Below are positions 1 to 11,529 of a DNA stretch of 64,000 bases, in pieces; positions within the stretch are counted from its first letter, which is position 1; each line of letters opens with the position of its first letter. Source of the stretch: Paracentrotus lividus (Eukaryota > Echinodermata > Echinoidea > Camarodonta > Echinidae); NCBI GenBank assembly GCA_940671915.1, contig CALNVZ010003426.1:18682166-18746165 (forward strand). The letters are read 5' to 3'. Made by a program: the position numbers and the translations under genes. Under the pieces are notes generated by a model, which worked only from the letters and a program-made list of their open reading frames with translations, did no database searches and had not been told where the DNA came from.

Positions 1-362
1 AAATTTTAAGTTTATAGCGTGTTTCTGCTAGGAATGGGAGCCCCTGTTACAATTGCCCCGTGTTACATTTGTCCCCGGTCTCCCCTATGGACGTTTCTTT
101 CCTGAGGACATATTAACGAGGTATTCAAACAATTAGTCGTTGCTATGTAGGGTAAGCCTTTGACAATCTTTTGTGTTATCGAAAACAATTTTTGTTTAAA
201 CAGTATAATTAGACTTACGGAACCGATCTATTTTCTCCATATGATTTGGTACGGCCCCATTTGACAAGGAAATTGCGAATGACTCCGAAAGAACCTGGAA
301 TAATTTGAGCCTTCTTCTTAATTCTCCTTCTTCATCATCTTCTATTTCTTCTTCTTTTTTCT
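1..362. other. Left window edge, no gene
   Basis: AT-rich sequence with a TTCTTC-rich run at 305..365. Nothing coding seen. Confidence 0.7.
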
Positions 363-363
363 T

Positions 364-435
364 CTTCTGCTTGTTTTGAAAGAATAAAATTTATTCTTTC
401 AAAACAAGCAGAAGGTCCTATATTTAATATAGGAC
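364..435. repeat. Two adjacent perfect palindromes
   Basis: Positions 364..388 and 390..414 are perfect 25-bp inverted arms with one base between. Directly abutting is a second perfect palindrome, 415..424 and 426..435. The pair lies about 30 bp outside the large element's left end. Confidence 0.92.
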
Positions 436-2744
436 CTAGGTATAGAAAAACCTGCAGACTTTCCAGTGCGTTTAAAAAAAAATGTAATCCATTTTTAGAA
501 GGCCCTTATTCCAAGGAATCCAAGCTCATTTATTTTTGCTGTTCATAATATATGTTACATATAATTGAAAATGAACTCTTCACCTTTCCAATGGTACCTT
601 TCTTGAATCATAAATGTAAGGCATAAGTGAGTAAATTGCAAATGAAAATGACGGTACAGAATCAATTTTTCCAAGTTTTAAGGAAATGAAAGAAGACTAA
701 TTAAGTGAATGCCGACCCTGCTTCCCTCACGTATGTTCCTCGCCTATTGGTTGTGTGTTCGCTTAGCGGGGGACGCCATTAGTACGGTGCACGTATGTTC
801 CTCGCCTATTCGTTGCGTGTTCGCTTGGTGGGCAAAGTGGGTGGAGCTAGTTGTTATGGGCAACGAAGCGTACGTTAACTTCTTTTCATGTTTTTCTCAT
901 GCTGTAAAATGAGTCTGACTGCAATATTCTAAAATCCACTGAAATACTCAAAATCAGGTAAAAATCTTTCCCTTTTTTACTTATTCTCGTAACATGTATA
1001 TTTTATCGGCATGTCAGTTGTTTATTTTTCATTTTTATTATAAAATCAATCATGGAGATGAAAATTGGGAGTGTGGAAATACAGTGTATGTCTATGTTTC
1101 GTAGGATCATTGATGCTGAAACGAGAAAACTGGGTTTTCATGAAAAAAGTCGCCAAATCAAAAATGCCATCGTACGGCGCCGCGTCTTTCGGCCCAGTCT
1201 AACGGCCCAGACATCAGTCCCAATCCGGTATTACGTAATATTTTACACGTACCATGATGACTTATTGCTTTTTAGTAGTCTTTATTCTAATTATTAGACA
1301 TGTAGATATTCCAGTTTACCTATAATAAGGATGCTCGGAAGATGCCCAACGCATATGGATAGCTAAGAACAATTTTTAAAGTTTAAAGCTCCGGTTTATG
1401 TTGAATGAAAATCATTGGAAATATGCTGGCAACATGTCACCACCTTACTGAAGACAGCCACGGGAACTGGTCGGTCTACACGTATGTTCCAACCGCTCGT
1501 TTCCTGGGCGCATCCATGTTGAAATGTTATAATTAGCATAACCACTGAACCGGTTCCGTGAACTTCCGTGAACTTTGCGAACTTTGCCCGCTGTAATTAG
1601 CTCCTCCCGTTCGTTAATGAGCAAGGAAACCTCTCAAAATATCTTATTTTCCAGTGTGCGCGCCCGGGTGAGCAAATACAAAAGAATATTTATGAGAAGA
1701 TATGAATCAAGCTCGTTTAATTAAAGTTACTTATTTCTCACAAAACTGACCCAAAGTGACATATATTTCCAACAAGAAAAAGTTTGTAAAATTTGTGAAT
1801 ATTTATGAATAATATTCTATTTTCTCATTTTTTTTTCCCTTCCGAATTTTTACAGCTTTACCAACCTTTATATTTAAAAACTGCGATATATTTTTTATAT
1901 TTTCCATCACTTTCGGGAGATGAATATGAAAAACGGTGATGCTAGAAACTCCAGAAAACAGGTAATTTTCAACAAATTGAAACAGTGCTTTCCGTATACC
2001 ATGGAGCTACTAAGTTATGCGGTATACTGTATATGCAATGTATCGAGAGGGTCAGGCTATAATAAAGTAAGTTATGTTAAATATAGTCAGTGTATGAACA
2101 ACAGTTACTTGGAGGAACAGGTATATTTTGTGGATGTATTTAGTAATTTAATCATGGAAGCCTGCGCGGTAGTACCATGGAGCTACTAAATTAAGTAAGC
2201 CTACGGTACGTATCTAACATAATTATTGTCATTAGTTTTACAATGCAAAGTTTGACACATGTTTGTAGACTATGTGCTAACTCTACCTGGCCTTATTTAT
2301 ATTATAATCGATCTATGATAGTATAAATGACAAATGACAAATGCTTTACTTTTTTATATCATATAAAAATATAATTAAAAAAAACACACAAACAAACATG
2401 CAGACAAAACAAAATGGGAAAACCTTTTCATTGCCATTGCACTTGTAATTATTTTCGAATTAATAAGCTTTCAGAATATTATAGCCTTTAGTTTAGATCT
2501 CTATTACAAAATACATCAACAAAATACAACTGTTTCTCCAAGTTGTTGTTCATACACCAAGGGCGTAAATCCTGGGGGGATACATCCCCCCAGATTTTGG
2601 GGAGGGGGATGCCCTGTACAAACATCCCCCAGTTTTCAAAAAAGAAATGAAAAAAAATTACACTAGATAATTGTGTTATTGCTTAAAATAGCGCTCTCAA
2701 TACTCTAAACTGCCTCTTTTTTACCCCCCAAACCCCAAATTTTT

Positions 2745-4215
2745 CCGCTCGGGTCGCTATGCGACCTCGCACTAAGTAACAAACAGTAACCTAAGTATCA
2801 AATAGTTGGATCCAATGTATTTGATTGATACACGTCTGCCAAAACCCAATTTACCCCCTCTCCTCGTCTGGGGACAAACCTTAGGAAAGGGTGTGGTTGA
2901 CAATCAAATAGTTGTGTGGAGGGTTTAATTGGGGCCTGCAGCCCACAAAATTTTCGTATCGAAGATTGTGGATTCGTTTTCTATCGCTGTTCTTTTTAAA
3001 AACAAAGTATGTAAAATGTGTCTTCTAAATGGAAACTAAATTATTTCCTGCTCGCACTTCGCTCTCGCTGATACTAAATAGGCATTTATAATCTCCAAAT
3101 TTAAGCTTAAACATTTGGGCTCGCGCTTCGCGCTCGCATTACTTTTCCATTACTAAAATGAACAGAATCAAGGCTACCATTATGATTCTTAAAAGCATAC
3201 ATTCAAAGACAAATTTCTTCGTACACCCTAGTCCAGATACTGTCCCTTCGAAATTTACTATTCCCCACGCAATGCGCGATCCCCTCTGATCGCGCGACCC
3301 CCGAGTGGGGGGAAAATTCGGGGTCGCGCGATCAGAGGGATCGCGCATTGCGTGGGGGAATAGTAAATTTCGAAGGGACAGTATCTGGACTACGTACACC
3401 CCCCCTCTTCGAATACCGTTCTTCTTTGGGTCTCTATATGCCTCTGAAAGTGTCCCCTTTTATAGAAAAAGTGCCCTTTTTTCCATCGAGACCCCACTTT
3501 CAAATTCGTGACGCCGCCTCTATTGTGTTTTTGTTTTGTTTGTTGGGTTTTTTTTGCGCTCACAGATACTATGAAGGACCTTTAATGCAAAAAAAATATT
3601 CAATTTCAGCTTAAAAATTTTCGGCTCGCGCTTCACGCTCGCTGATAGTAATAATAATAATAATAATAATGTGAACATTTATAATGCGCCGGTATCCATC
3701 ATGAAAGATGCTCTTGGCGCAGTAAAGAAAAATGAAAAAACTACAATGCACAATGCACAAATATCTCAAACCTTTACCTCAAAAAGTTCGGCTTGCGCTT
3801 TGCGCTCGCATTACTTTTTTTTCAATTACTAAATAAAATTGAATCAAGGCAGCAATTATGATTCTTTAAAGTATACATTCAAGACAACTTTTCTTCGTAT
3901 CTCCTCGCTCTCTGAATAAATTTCTCTTTAGATCTATGCCTCTGATCTAAGTGTCCCCCTTTTCAGAAAAAGTGCACTTTTTATCGAGACCCCACTTCAA
4001 ATCCATTCTGCCTCTACTACATATTTTTGTTTTTTGTTTTTATTTTGTTTCCCGCTTGCAAATAGTATATAGGACCTTTAATGCACAAACATATTCAATT
4101 TCAGCTTAAAATTTTCGGCTCGCGCTTCGCGCTCGCTGATACTAAAAAACAAGTATAATGCACAAATAACTCCAATTTTTAGCTAAAATTTCGGCTCGCG
4201 CTTCGCGCTCGCATT
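2745..4215. repeat. Diverged long-period repeats carrying the GCTCGCGCTTCGCGCTCGC motif
   Basis: The GC-rich self-complementary motif occurs near 3050, 3118, 3622, 3790, 4117 and 4193, alternating between a context followed by TGATACTA and one followed by CATTAC and CCATTACTAAA. This implies about three diverged tandem units of roughly 0.5-0.6 kb. Non-coding. Confidence 0.75.
3230..3392. repeat. Near-perfect hairpin, arms about 75 bp
   Basis: TAGTCCAGATACTGTCCC... at 3229 is mirrored by ...GGGACAGTATCTGGACTA ending at 3392, with about 12 unpaired bases around 3306..3316. The arms include GC-rich GATCGCGCGACCCC. Very low divergence suggests recent origin or a read-through artefact. Confidence 0.9.
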
Positions 4216-4369
4216 AGATTTTTTTTTTCCATTACTAAAATGAACAGGAATCAATGCAGCCACTGAAGCTAGAAGCATACATTCAAAGACACATTTTATT
4301 CACACTCCCTTTTAAAGACCCCTTCTGTTTATTTAATTTTTTTTTTCGCCTCCTTAGTTTCTGGTAAAA

Positions 4370-5400
4370 TTCGGCACCCCTCGCTAAGTTTAGGATAAAG
4401 TTAGAACCCCTAAGTTAAGTTAAATTTGGCGCCCCTACATTTGAGCTCAATCTGAAGTCCATAAGTTTAAGGCGCTCCCTAAGTTTCAGATCATTTTGGC
4501 GCCCCTACATTTGAGCTAAATTTGGCACCCCAATGTTTAAGGTCAGTTTGGCGCCCCCATGTTTAAGCTCAATCTGGCGCCCCTACGTTTAAGCTCGATT
4601 TGGCGCCCCTGTAGTTTAATGTCGATTTGGCGCCCCCTAAATTTTAGGTCGACTTGACGCCCCTAAGTTTAAGGTTCAATTTGACGCCCCTATGTTTAAG
4701 CTTAATATGGCGCCCCTACGTTTAAGCTCAATTTGGCGCCCCCGTAGTTTAATGTCGATTTGCGCCCCCTAAATTTAAGGTCGATTTTACGTCCCTAAGT
4801 ATAGGGTCAGTTTGGCGCCCCTATGTTTAAGCTCAATCTGGCGCCCCTACGTTTAAGCTCAATTTGGCGCCCCTGTAGTTTAATGTCGATTTAGCGCCCC
4901 CTAAATTTAAGGTCGACTTGACGCCCCTAAGTTTAAAGTCATTTGACGCCCCTATGTTTAAGCTTAATATGGCGCCCCTACGTTTAAGCTCAATTTGGCC
5001 CCCCTGTATTTAATGTCGATATGGCACCCCCTAAATTTAAGGTCGATTTTACGTCCCTAAGTTTAAGGTCAGTTTGGCGCCCCTATGTTTAAGCTCAATC
5101 TGACGCCCCTACGTTTAACCTCAATTTGGCGCCCCTGTAGTTTAATGTCGATTTGGCGCCCCCTAAATTTAAGGTCGACTTGACGCCCCTAAGTTTAAGG
5201 TCAATTTGACGCCCTATTAAGCTTAATAGGAACCCCTACCTTTAAGCTCAATTTGGCGCCCCTGTAGTTTAATGTCGATTTTGGAGCCCCCTAAACTTAA
5301 GGTCGACTTGACGCCCCTAAGTTTAAGGTTAATTTGGGCGCCCCTATGTTTAAGCTTGATATGGCGCCCCTACCTTTCAGCTCAATTTGCGCGCCTACCC
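4370..5400. repeat. Tandem array with about 26-bp subunits in a 131-bp higher-order repeat
   Basis: Subunits read roughly GGCGCCCCTA-GTTTAAG-CTCAATTT. A marker subunit (GTAGTTTAATGTCGAT) recurs at 4611, 4744, 4875, 5006, 5137 and 5264, that is every 127-133 bp, so five variant subunits form one higher-order unit. Non-coding, inside the large inverted-end element. Confidence 0.9.
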
Positions 5401-8183
5401 GGGTTGCCCGGGCCCATAAAGCCCTCCCCCCCCGATACCTAGAATAGAATCCATGACATATGCTCCGGCGACAATTGCTCCGCTAATAATTCCATACACT
5501 AATCGAATGACTAACTTCAACCAGGAACTTTACACTATACCCTACCCTAAACCTAACCCTAAACCTAATATTAAATCCCTATTACAGCCCTAACCCTAAC
5601 CCTATATCTTAGACGAAATAAAGCCCGAGCAATTGTCGCAGGAGCAAATGTCGGGTCACCCCAGAGTCACCCAGAATACACGCATGTGTAATAAAATAAT
5701 CAGCGCCCTCACCCGACCATATTAGAGTTTGAGGATACATAGTCCCATATATTTATGTTTTTGTATGTAATTAAAAGCGTCAGCCCAAATTAAAAAGATT
5801 TTTTAAATAAAAGAATCAATCATATTCATGTTACCAAAATTCACAATATCAAGGTAGATTTGCTACAAAACAAGATAAAAGAAACAAAATAAACACTGAA
5901 AATTCGGAAAGAAGATAAAATTGGGTTTATAATTAATATGTAATCTTCCCTCAAGTGCCTTAATTAGCAAATTAGTTTTTAAATGCCAATCGGGTTTGAT
6001 TGTCTAAATTGTTTAATTCAAAAGTTAGATTCAGGGGAAACCGTGACCAAATGCGTTACTAAAACATTTTAAATCTCATTAGATATCTTATTGAAGATTT
6101 TGAAAAAATATTTCAGCCTTTGGAGAAGACAAAGCGAGAAAATAACTGCCGCCCTCACGTAACAATATTAGCTGCCCTCTTGCGTCGATGCCTATATATA
6201 TGTCAATATGGCCCCTTCCACGAAGCGGCAATTGGTTGCATACATTAGGAACATACGTGTCTAAGGTAATCACAATGATCAGGGTTTCGTTCAGTCCGCC
6301 GGCTCCTGGTGTGAAATGTCGGGCATTCAATATCGGAATGGGACTGATGTCTGGGCCGAAAGACGTGGCGATATCAATTCTCAACACACGCTCATATTTA
6401 TAATTCGGCAACTTTTTCATGAAATATGAACTCAGTATTCTCTTTTCAGCAGCATTGATCCTACGAAACATAGACATACACTGTATTTCCACACTCCCAA
6501 TTTTCATCTCCATGATTGATTTTATAATAAAAATAAAAAAATAAACAACTGACATGCCGATAAAATATACATGTTACGAAAAAAAGTAAAAAAAGGGAAA
6601 GATTTTTTACCTGATTTCAACGACGTGTCCACAAGTCAAACAAACTATAACATCTAAGCAAACAACGGCATCAGTTCAGAAAACTTCTAATTTCATTGTC
6701 ATAACATTTTCAAACTATTAAAAAATTACCAGATATTGAAAAAGTAAAATTTTACAAAAGCTTACATAATTTCTATATTTTGATGATCATTTTGATGATG
6801 CTTTCAAAATGCATAAAACTGAAAAAAAAAAAAAAAAAAAAAAAATCTCCCAATTGTTTGATGAATTGGTTTATTTGATACATCAATATCAAAAAGAGAG
6901 GTGTATATTCACCGTTTTGCCGGTTTTTGAGTATTTCAGTGGATTTTAGAATATTGCAGTCAGACTCATTTTACATCATGAGAAAATCATGAAAAGAAGT
7001 TAACGAACGCTTCGTTGCCCATAACAACTAGCTGTCTAGCTCCACCCACTTTGCCCACCAGGATCCGAGGACGAACATACGTGCCCTGAGCATTGAATGG
7101 GATTGCGTGCGGTGATGTGTGACTCCTTTGAAAGCATCCACTCTGTCTTCTTTCATTTCCTTAAAACTTGGGAAAAAAAAAAATCGATTCTGTACCGTCA
7201 TTTTCATTTGCAGTTTACTCAATTATGCTTTACATTTATGATTCAAGAAAGGTACCATTGGAAAGGTGGAGAGTTCATTTTCAATTATATGTAACATATG
7301 AACAGCAAAAATAAATGAGCTTGGAATATGGGCCCTCTAAAAATGGATTACCTTTTTTCTGAAACGCACTGTATAGGAGCTTTCCATTTGGAAAGTGGCG
7401 CTCTTTATATCTATCATGGATGTGACGTGGATAACTCTCTCATAAGCTGTAAACAAAAATACATCATTTTTAATTGTTACCCAATCTAATGATACACGAA
7501 GAACCGATTTCATGTCAGTAATTGTGAAAATTATCATTATAACATGTATTATCATCATTTCCAAAATATAATGTCTATCCCCTAGCAGCGCAATCAGAAT
7601 TTGCTGAATTTGATTTATATAAAAATTGAAAAGTAAGAAATATATCTACCAAATAAATCGGATTTAATTCCCATCAACGAAAGGCAAGATAAATGTAGAA
7701 TAAGATTACGAACGAGTAAACTATATACATTATTTTATTACACAAACCAAATCTAAGACCCAGGTTATACAAATTAAACAAGACGCTTATTATTTGTACT
7801 CAAATCTATACATATACCTTGCGTCCGAAAACAACATTTACACTTTTAAAATGGCTGCCGAATAAAAAGTATATTTTTATGATTATTGGGCAGCAAAGGA
7901 TGCAGGATTTGGAAATATAAGGGGGCGCATACGGCAAATTTCTAAATAGAGGGGTGCCCAAAACAATTGAAAAAAAAAAAAAATAGATATGTTGTTGTTG
8001 TTTTTTTATTTTTACGGTGCTATCATTCATAAAATGAATGTTCATGTCAAAAAGTTTTATGCTCAATGTGTGATTCTCAAAAAATAAAGAAGGATGCATC
8101 CTTGTGCTCCCACTTGAATCCACCACTGTTATGAGAAATGTTTATATGCAAAAAAAAAAACAAAAAAAAAAACTCATATAGGG

Positions 8184-9340
8184 GCGATTCTTTGAAAAGT
8201 GAACCTTTTCTGGAAAAAAAAAGTTTGTCCTTTTTGTTTTTAAGCAGCACATTCATATAGAGCATTGTCTGAAGTTTCATGAAATGCATTTTTTATCTTA
8301 ATTTTACAAATTTTTCATGCTCATTTGCATAAATTAACATGCAAAAAATTTGAATAGAAAAATGGTACGTAAAATATCAATTCTTTGACCCTGACTTGAT
8401 TGTATATGCTGGTCTCCTTACTCTGATTATTGTCATTATACCCTTTTTTTAACTTCATTCCTTTAAATTTAAATGAAAAATAATGGTGTTGAATTGATTG
8501 TTTTAAGATAATTAACTAAAGAAATTGATTGCCATCAAATGTCACACACGTGACCCCAAAACACGAAAAGTTAACGCCCCCCGAAAACCATGGTTCTTTT
8601 ATGATTACAATTTTTTCTCCAAAGCTAGATTTAGTGTGCCTTGCATCTCACCAAATATGAAGCCATGACACCTTTTTATTTAGTTATTAATTAACTTTGA
8701 AATTGGTCACACACGTGACCCACGGGTCACGTGTGTGACCAACTATGGTCATGGCTTAAAAAAAGGGGCCAGGCTATTCGGCCATTCTTTGAAAAGTGAA
8801 CCTATTGGGGACAAATAAATTTTTGCTTTTTGATTTTAAGCTGCATATTCAAATAGAGCAATGTCTGAAGTTTCATGAACTGATGTTTTTTCGTAATTTT
8901 TGCAATTGTTCATGCTCATTTGCATAAATTAACATAAATGATATTTAAATGGAAAAACGGTGAATAAAATATCATTTTTTTAAACCCTGACTGGAATGGA
9001 TATGCTGACTTCCTTACTTGGATTACTGTCATTATATTATTATTTACCTCTATTCCTTTTAATCTCACCCCAAAAAATAATGTTGTTAAAGATAATCAAC
9101 CCTGGAAATTAACTGCCCTCAAAATGTCACACACAAGTAACCAGAAAACACAAAAAGTGTTAAGCCCCGTCTTAACCATGGCTCTGGTATTATTATAATT
9201 ATTTCATCAAAGCTAGATTTGATGTACCTTACATCTCACTAAATATGAATCCATGACAAGTTTTAATTTGATTATTAATTAGCAAACAAATTGGTCAAAC
9301 ATGTGACCCGCTGGGTGGGGGCGGTCATAAATTTTGATTA
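8184..9340. repeat. Diverged tandem duplication, unit about 600 bp
   Basis: The block from TTCTTTGAAAAGTGAACC at 8190 through ...TTAACTTTG... to 8740 is repeated, diverged, from 8784 to about 9330 (same order: TCTGAAGTTTCATGAA, CATGCTCATTTGCATAAATT, then two GTCACACACGTGAC-type words per unit). Confidence 0.8.
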
Positions 9341-9420
9341 TTTTCTCTTTCATTGGCTGAAATTAATTTATTTTAGCATTATTATGCTCCAAAATGGTCC
9401 TGCAATAATTTTTGCGAAAA

Positions 9421-9454
<34 letters not shown>

Positions 9455-10425
9455 AACAAAAAGAATAAACAAACAAACAAACAAAAACAAGGAAAAACAA
9501 GGAAATACATAAGAAATTCATAAAACAATAAAATACACAAGGAATTTAGTTCGATATCAAATTTTTTTCCAAGTACAATTGTTAATCCTATAAAGATTAT
9601 GCAAACACAAAATTAGCATTCCAGAAGCTGTAGTTTGTCAATTACAACAAAAATTATGACTTCATATAATGCGTAAATTAGCATAATTAATTCATATAAA
9701 ATAAATTATTATTATTATGGGAAAATTAACAGTGCTTTCTTGTGGTTACATTATACACTACCATCGTGCAAATTTTCGGCGCGCTCGCACGATCAACAGC
9801 CAAGATCTTATAGGGGGCATCATGGCCCCCCGTCCCTACCCGCCCCTCCCCCAGTCTAGACAGCTACCAAAACACCCCATTGACTGACTAGGGTTGAGTT
9901 CATAAAAATTTTTACCACAGCGGATATAGTAATTGCTCGAAATGTACATTTATTGCATAATACATAATATATTCATCTTTTCTGTACAATTTGCCTTAGG
10001 TCACACACGTGACCCACTAAAATGTCACACACGTGACCCGACATCACGATATAGAATAATAGATTAAAAAGGAAATTTCAGATATGACTCCTATCCAGTG
10101 GTATTTTTTGGTTAACAGGTCCATAATGCATATCTCACAGCAATAGGAACATTTCATCATTTTAAAACTCACAGGAATTTCAAAATGAAATTGAACTTTC
10201 AAAATCATGCCGTTCTGTGAAGTCACACACGTGACCCACTTCTTTTGACCTCTGACCTTGAACATGCATATTGTAAATATAAAAAAATATTTACAAATGA
10301 TAGCCAACAAAATATATTAGCATGATATAAACATTAAATCAGTATATTTTTAAAATTGTTAGAGTTATATATAGCCAATTAAAGTCAAGATTTTGCATAA
10401 TTTCGGTCACACACGTGACCAAGAA
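8540..10425. repeat. Recurrent GGTCAC-ACAC-GTGACC motif
   Basis: Near-identical copies at about 8541, 8706, 8724 (reverse), 9999, 10024, 10221 and 10404, with degenerate copies near 9127 and 9293. The core is an inverted GGTCAC repeat with a 4-bp spacer and contains the E-box CACGTG. Not an obvious transposon terminus. Confidence 0.85.
9420..9896. mobile_element. Diverged partial copy of the TTAA-flanked element, with poly-A run
   Basis: From a poly-A tract at 9424..9453, the sequence parallels the element at 16453..17215: AAATACATAAGAAATT, AATTAGCATAATTAATTCAT and the GC-rich CGCTCGCACGATC / GGCCCCCC block, ending near CTAGGGTTGAG at about 9888. The left end is missing. Confidence 0.75.
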
Positions 10426-11498
10426 TGGTCCATAGACTCAAATATACAAAAAGTGTAGAGTAAGCAGTGACCGCTTTTGCAAAATGAAGTTGCGCATGCA
10501 GGAATAATGCATTATCAATTTTGATTGGTTTGGAATAAGGCAAAATTATACAGATGGAACGAAACATTGAAAACACGTACCCTAGACCTTCCATAATAAC
10601 AGTGTGGGTAAAAAGACGTGCAATGTCATGATCATCCGTGCACTATACTGTCATTCAATGCAAAACACATTATCAAACATGACCTATCAACCATGAAATC
10701 AGCAGACACTATTCTAAACAGTGCTCTATAATTTTTCAATTCCAGGCAGTGCATAGCTTGTCCTGCTCCGGATCCTGATCATCGTAATTTCTATATAATA
10801 GGCATTGTAAATTACAATAGTCATGATAGTGATGTTCCACTTCAAAAATCTGACTTTTGTCGACTATCATGACGTCATTAAATAAAACCGCCCACTTTAA
10901 TACTACAGTCACAGACACTCACGTAAATACGTTTGTGTTGTTTTAATATTATTTCATCTTCTATTCTATCATTTCTTATGTATTTCTTTGTTTTACTGGA
11001 TAAACGAAATTATCAATATTTCCACTGCTGACTATGACGGGTAGGCATCCGTGGGGATCGACCCGCAGAAAAAATAATTTTTGGACGCAACCGGACGTAA
11101 CTCAACGTAAGTGTCTGTGTGACTGTAGCATAAAGTCAACACGTGATCGACACTGCTGTTTTACGTTCCCCATTCATTGTATAAAGAATCATTCATACTT
11201 TTCAGTCAACTTTTCAGTCCTATCTAAAAAAAAAAAAAAAAAAAAAATTATGTTCACCCCCTCTCTCTCTCTCCCTCCGCACATCAAATTCACCTGCAAT
11301 CTCCTACTACATCCTCCCACTTTATAGGGGGAATTTCATCAAAGGACTTGTCGGACGTTTTATCCGACAAACTGTTATAAGCTACAGACATGCTTGCATC
11401 TGATTGGCTGAGAGCAAATTTGTCGGATAGAGGGAATGTGTGTGTTTGTGTGTGTATGAGAAAGAGAGAGAGAGAGAGACAGAGAGAGAGAGAGAGCT

Positions 11499-11529
<31 letters not shown>

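Larger units (their letters stand above)
463..7373. mobile_element. Large element with long terminal inverted repeats (about 6.9 kb)
   Basis: The outermost match is CAGTGCGTTT at 464 and AAACGCACTG at 7362..7371. Matching arms run from about 464 to 1235 and from 7371 back to about 6320 (for example 1048..1110 against 6515..6450). The right arm holds an extra roughly 300 bp (6616..6912, including a poly-A run). The interior has no recognisable transposase; a 155-codon frame at 6088..6555 lies in and beside the right arm and was not identified. Either a non-autonomous foldback or Polinton-like derivative, or an inverted duplication. Confidence 0.75.

Noticed and set aside
4370..5400. Regularly spaced repeats considered as CRISPR-like
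   Set aside because: Continuous tandem units with no unique spacers, in a spliced-gene eukaryotic context.
5537..5605. CCCTAACCCTAA-type words resembling telomere repeats
   Set aside because: Only a few degenerate units with interruptions. Similar words occur in the MITE copies at 25.4 and 33.55 kb, so this is not a telomere.
6088..6555. 155-codon open frame on the minus strand in and next to the right inverted arm
   Set aside because: No recognisable domain, and the left-arm counterpart is broken by frame differences. Kept only as an unexplained frame within the element, not as a gene.
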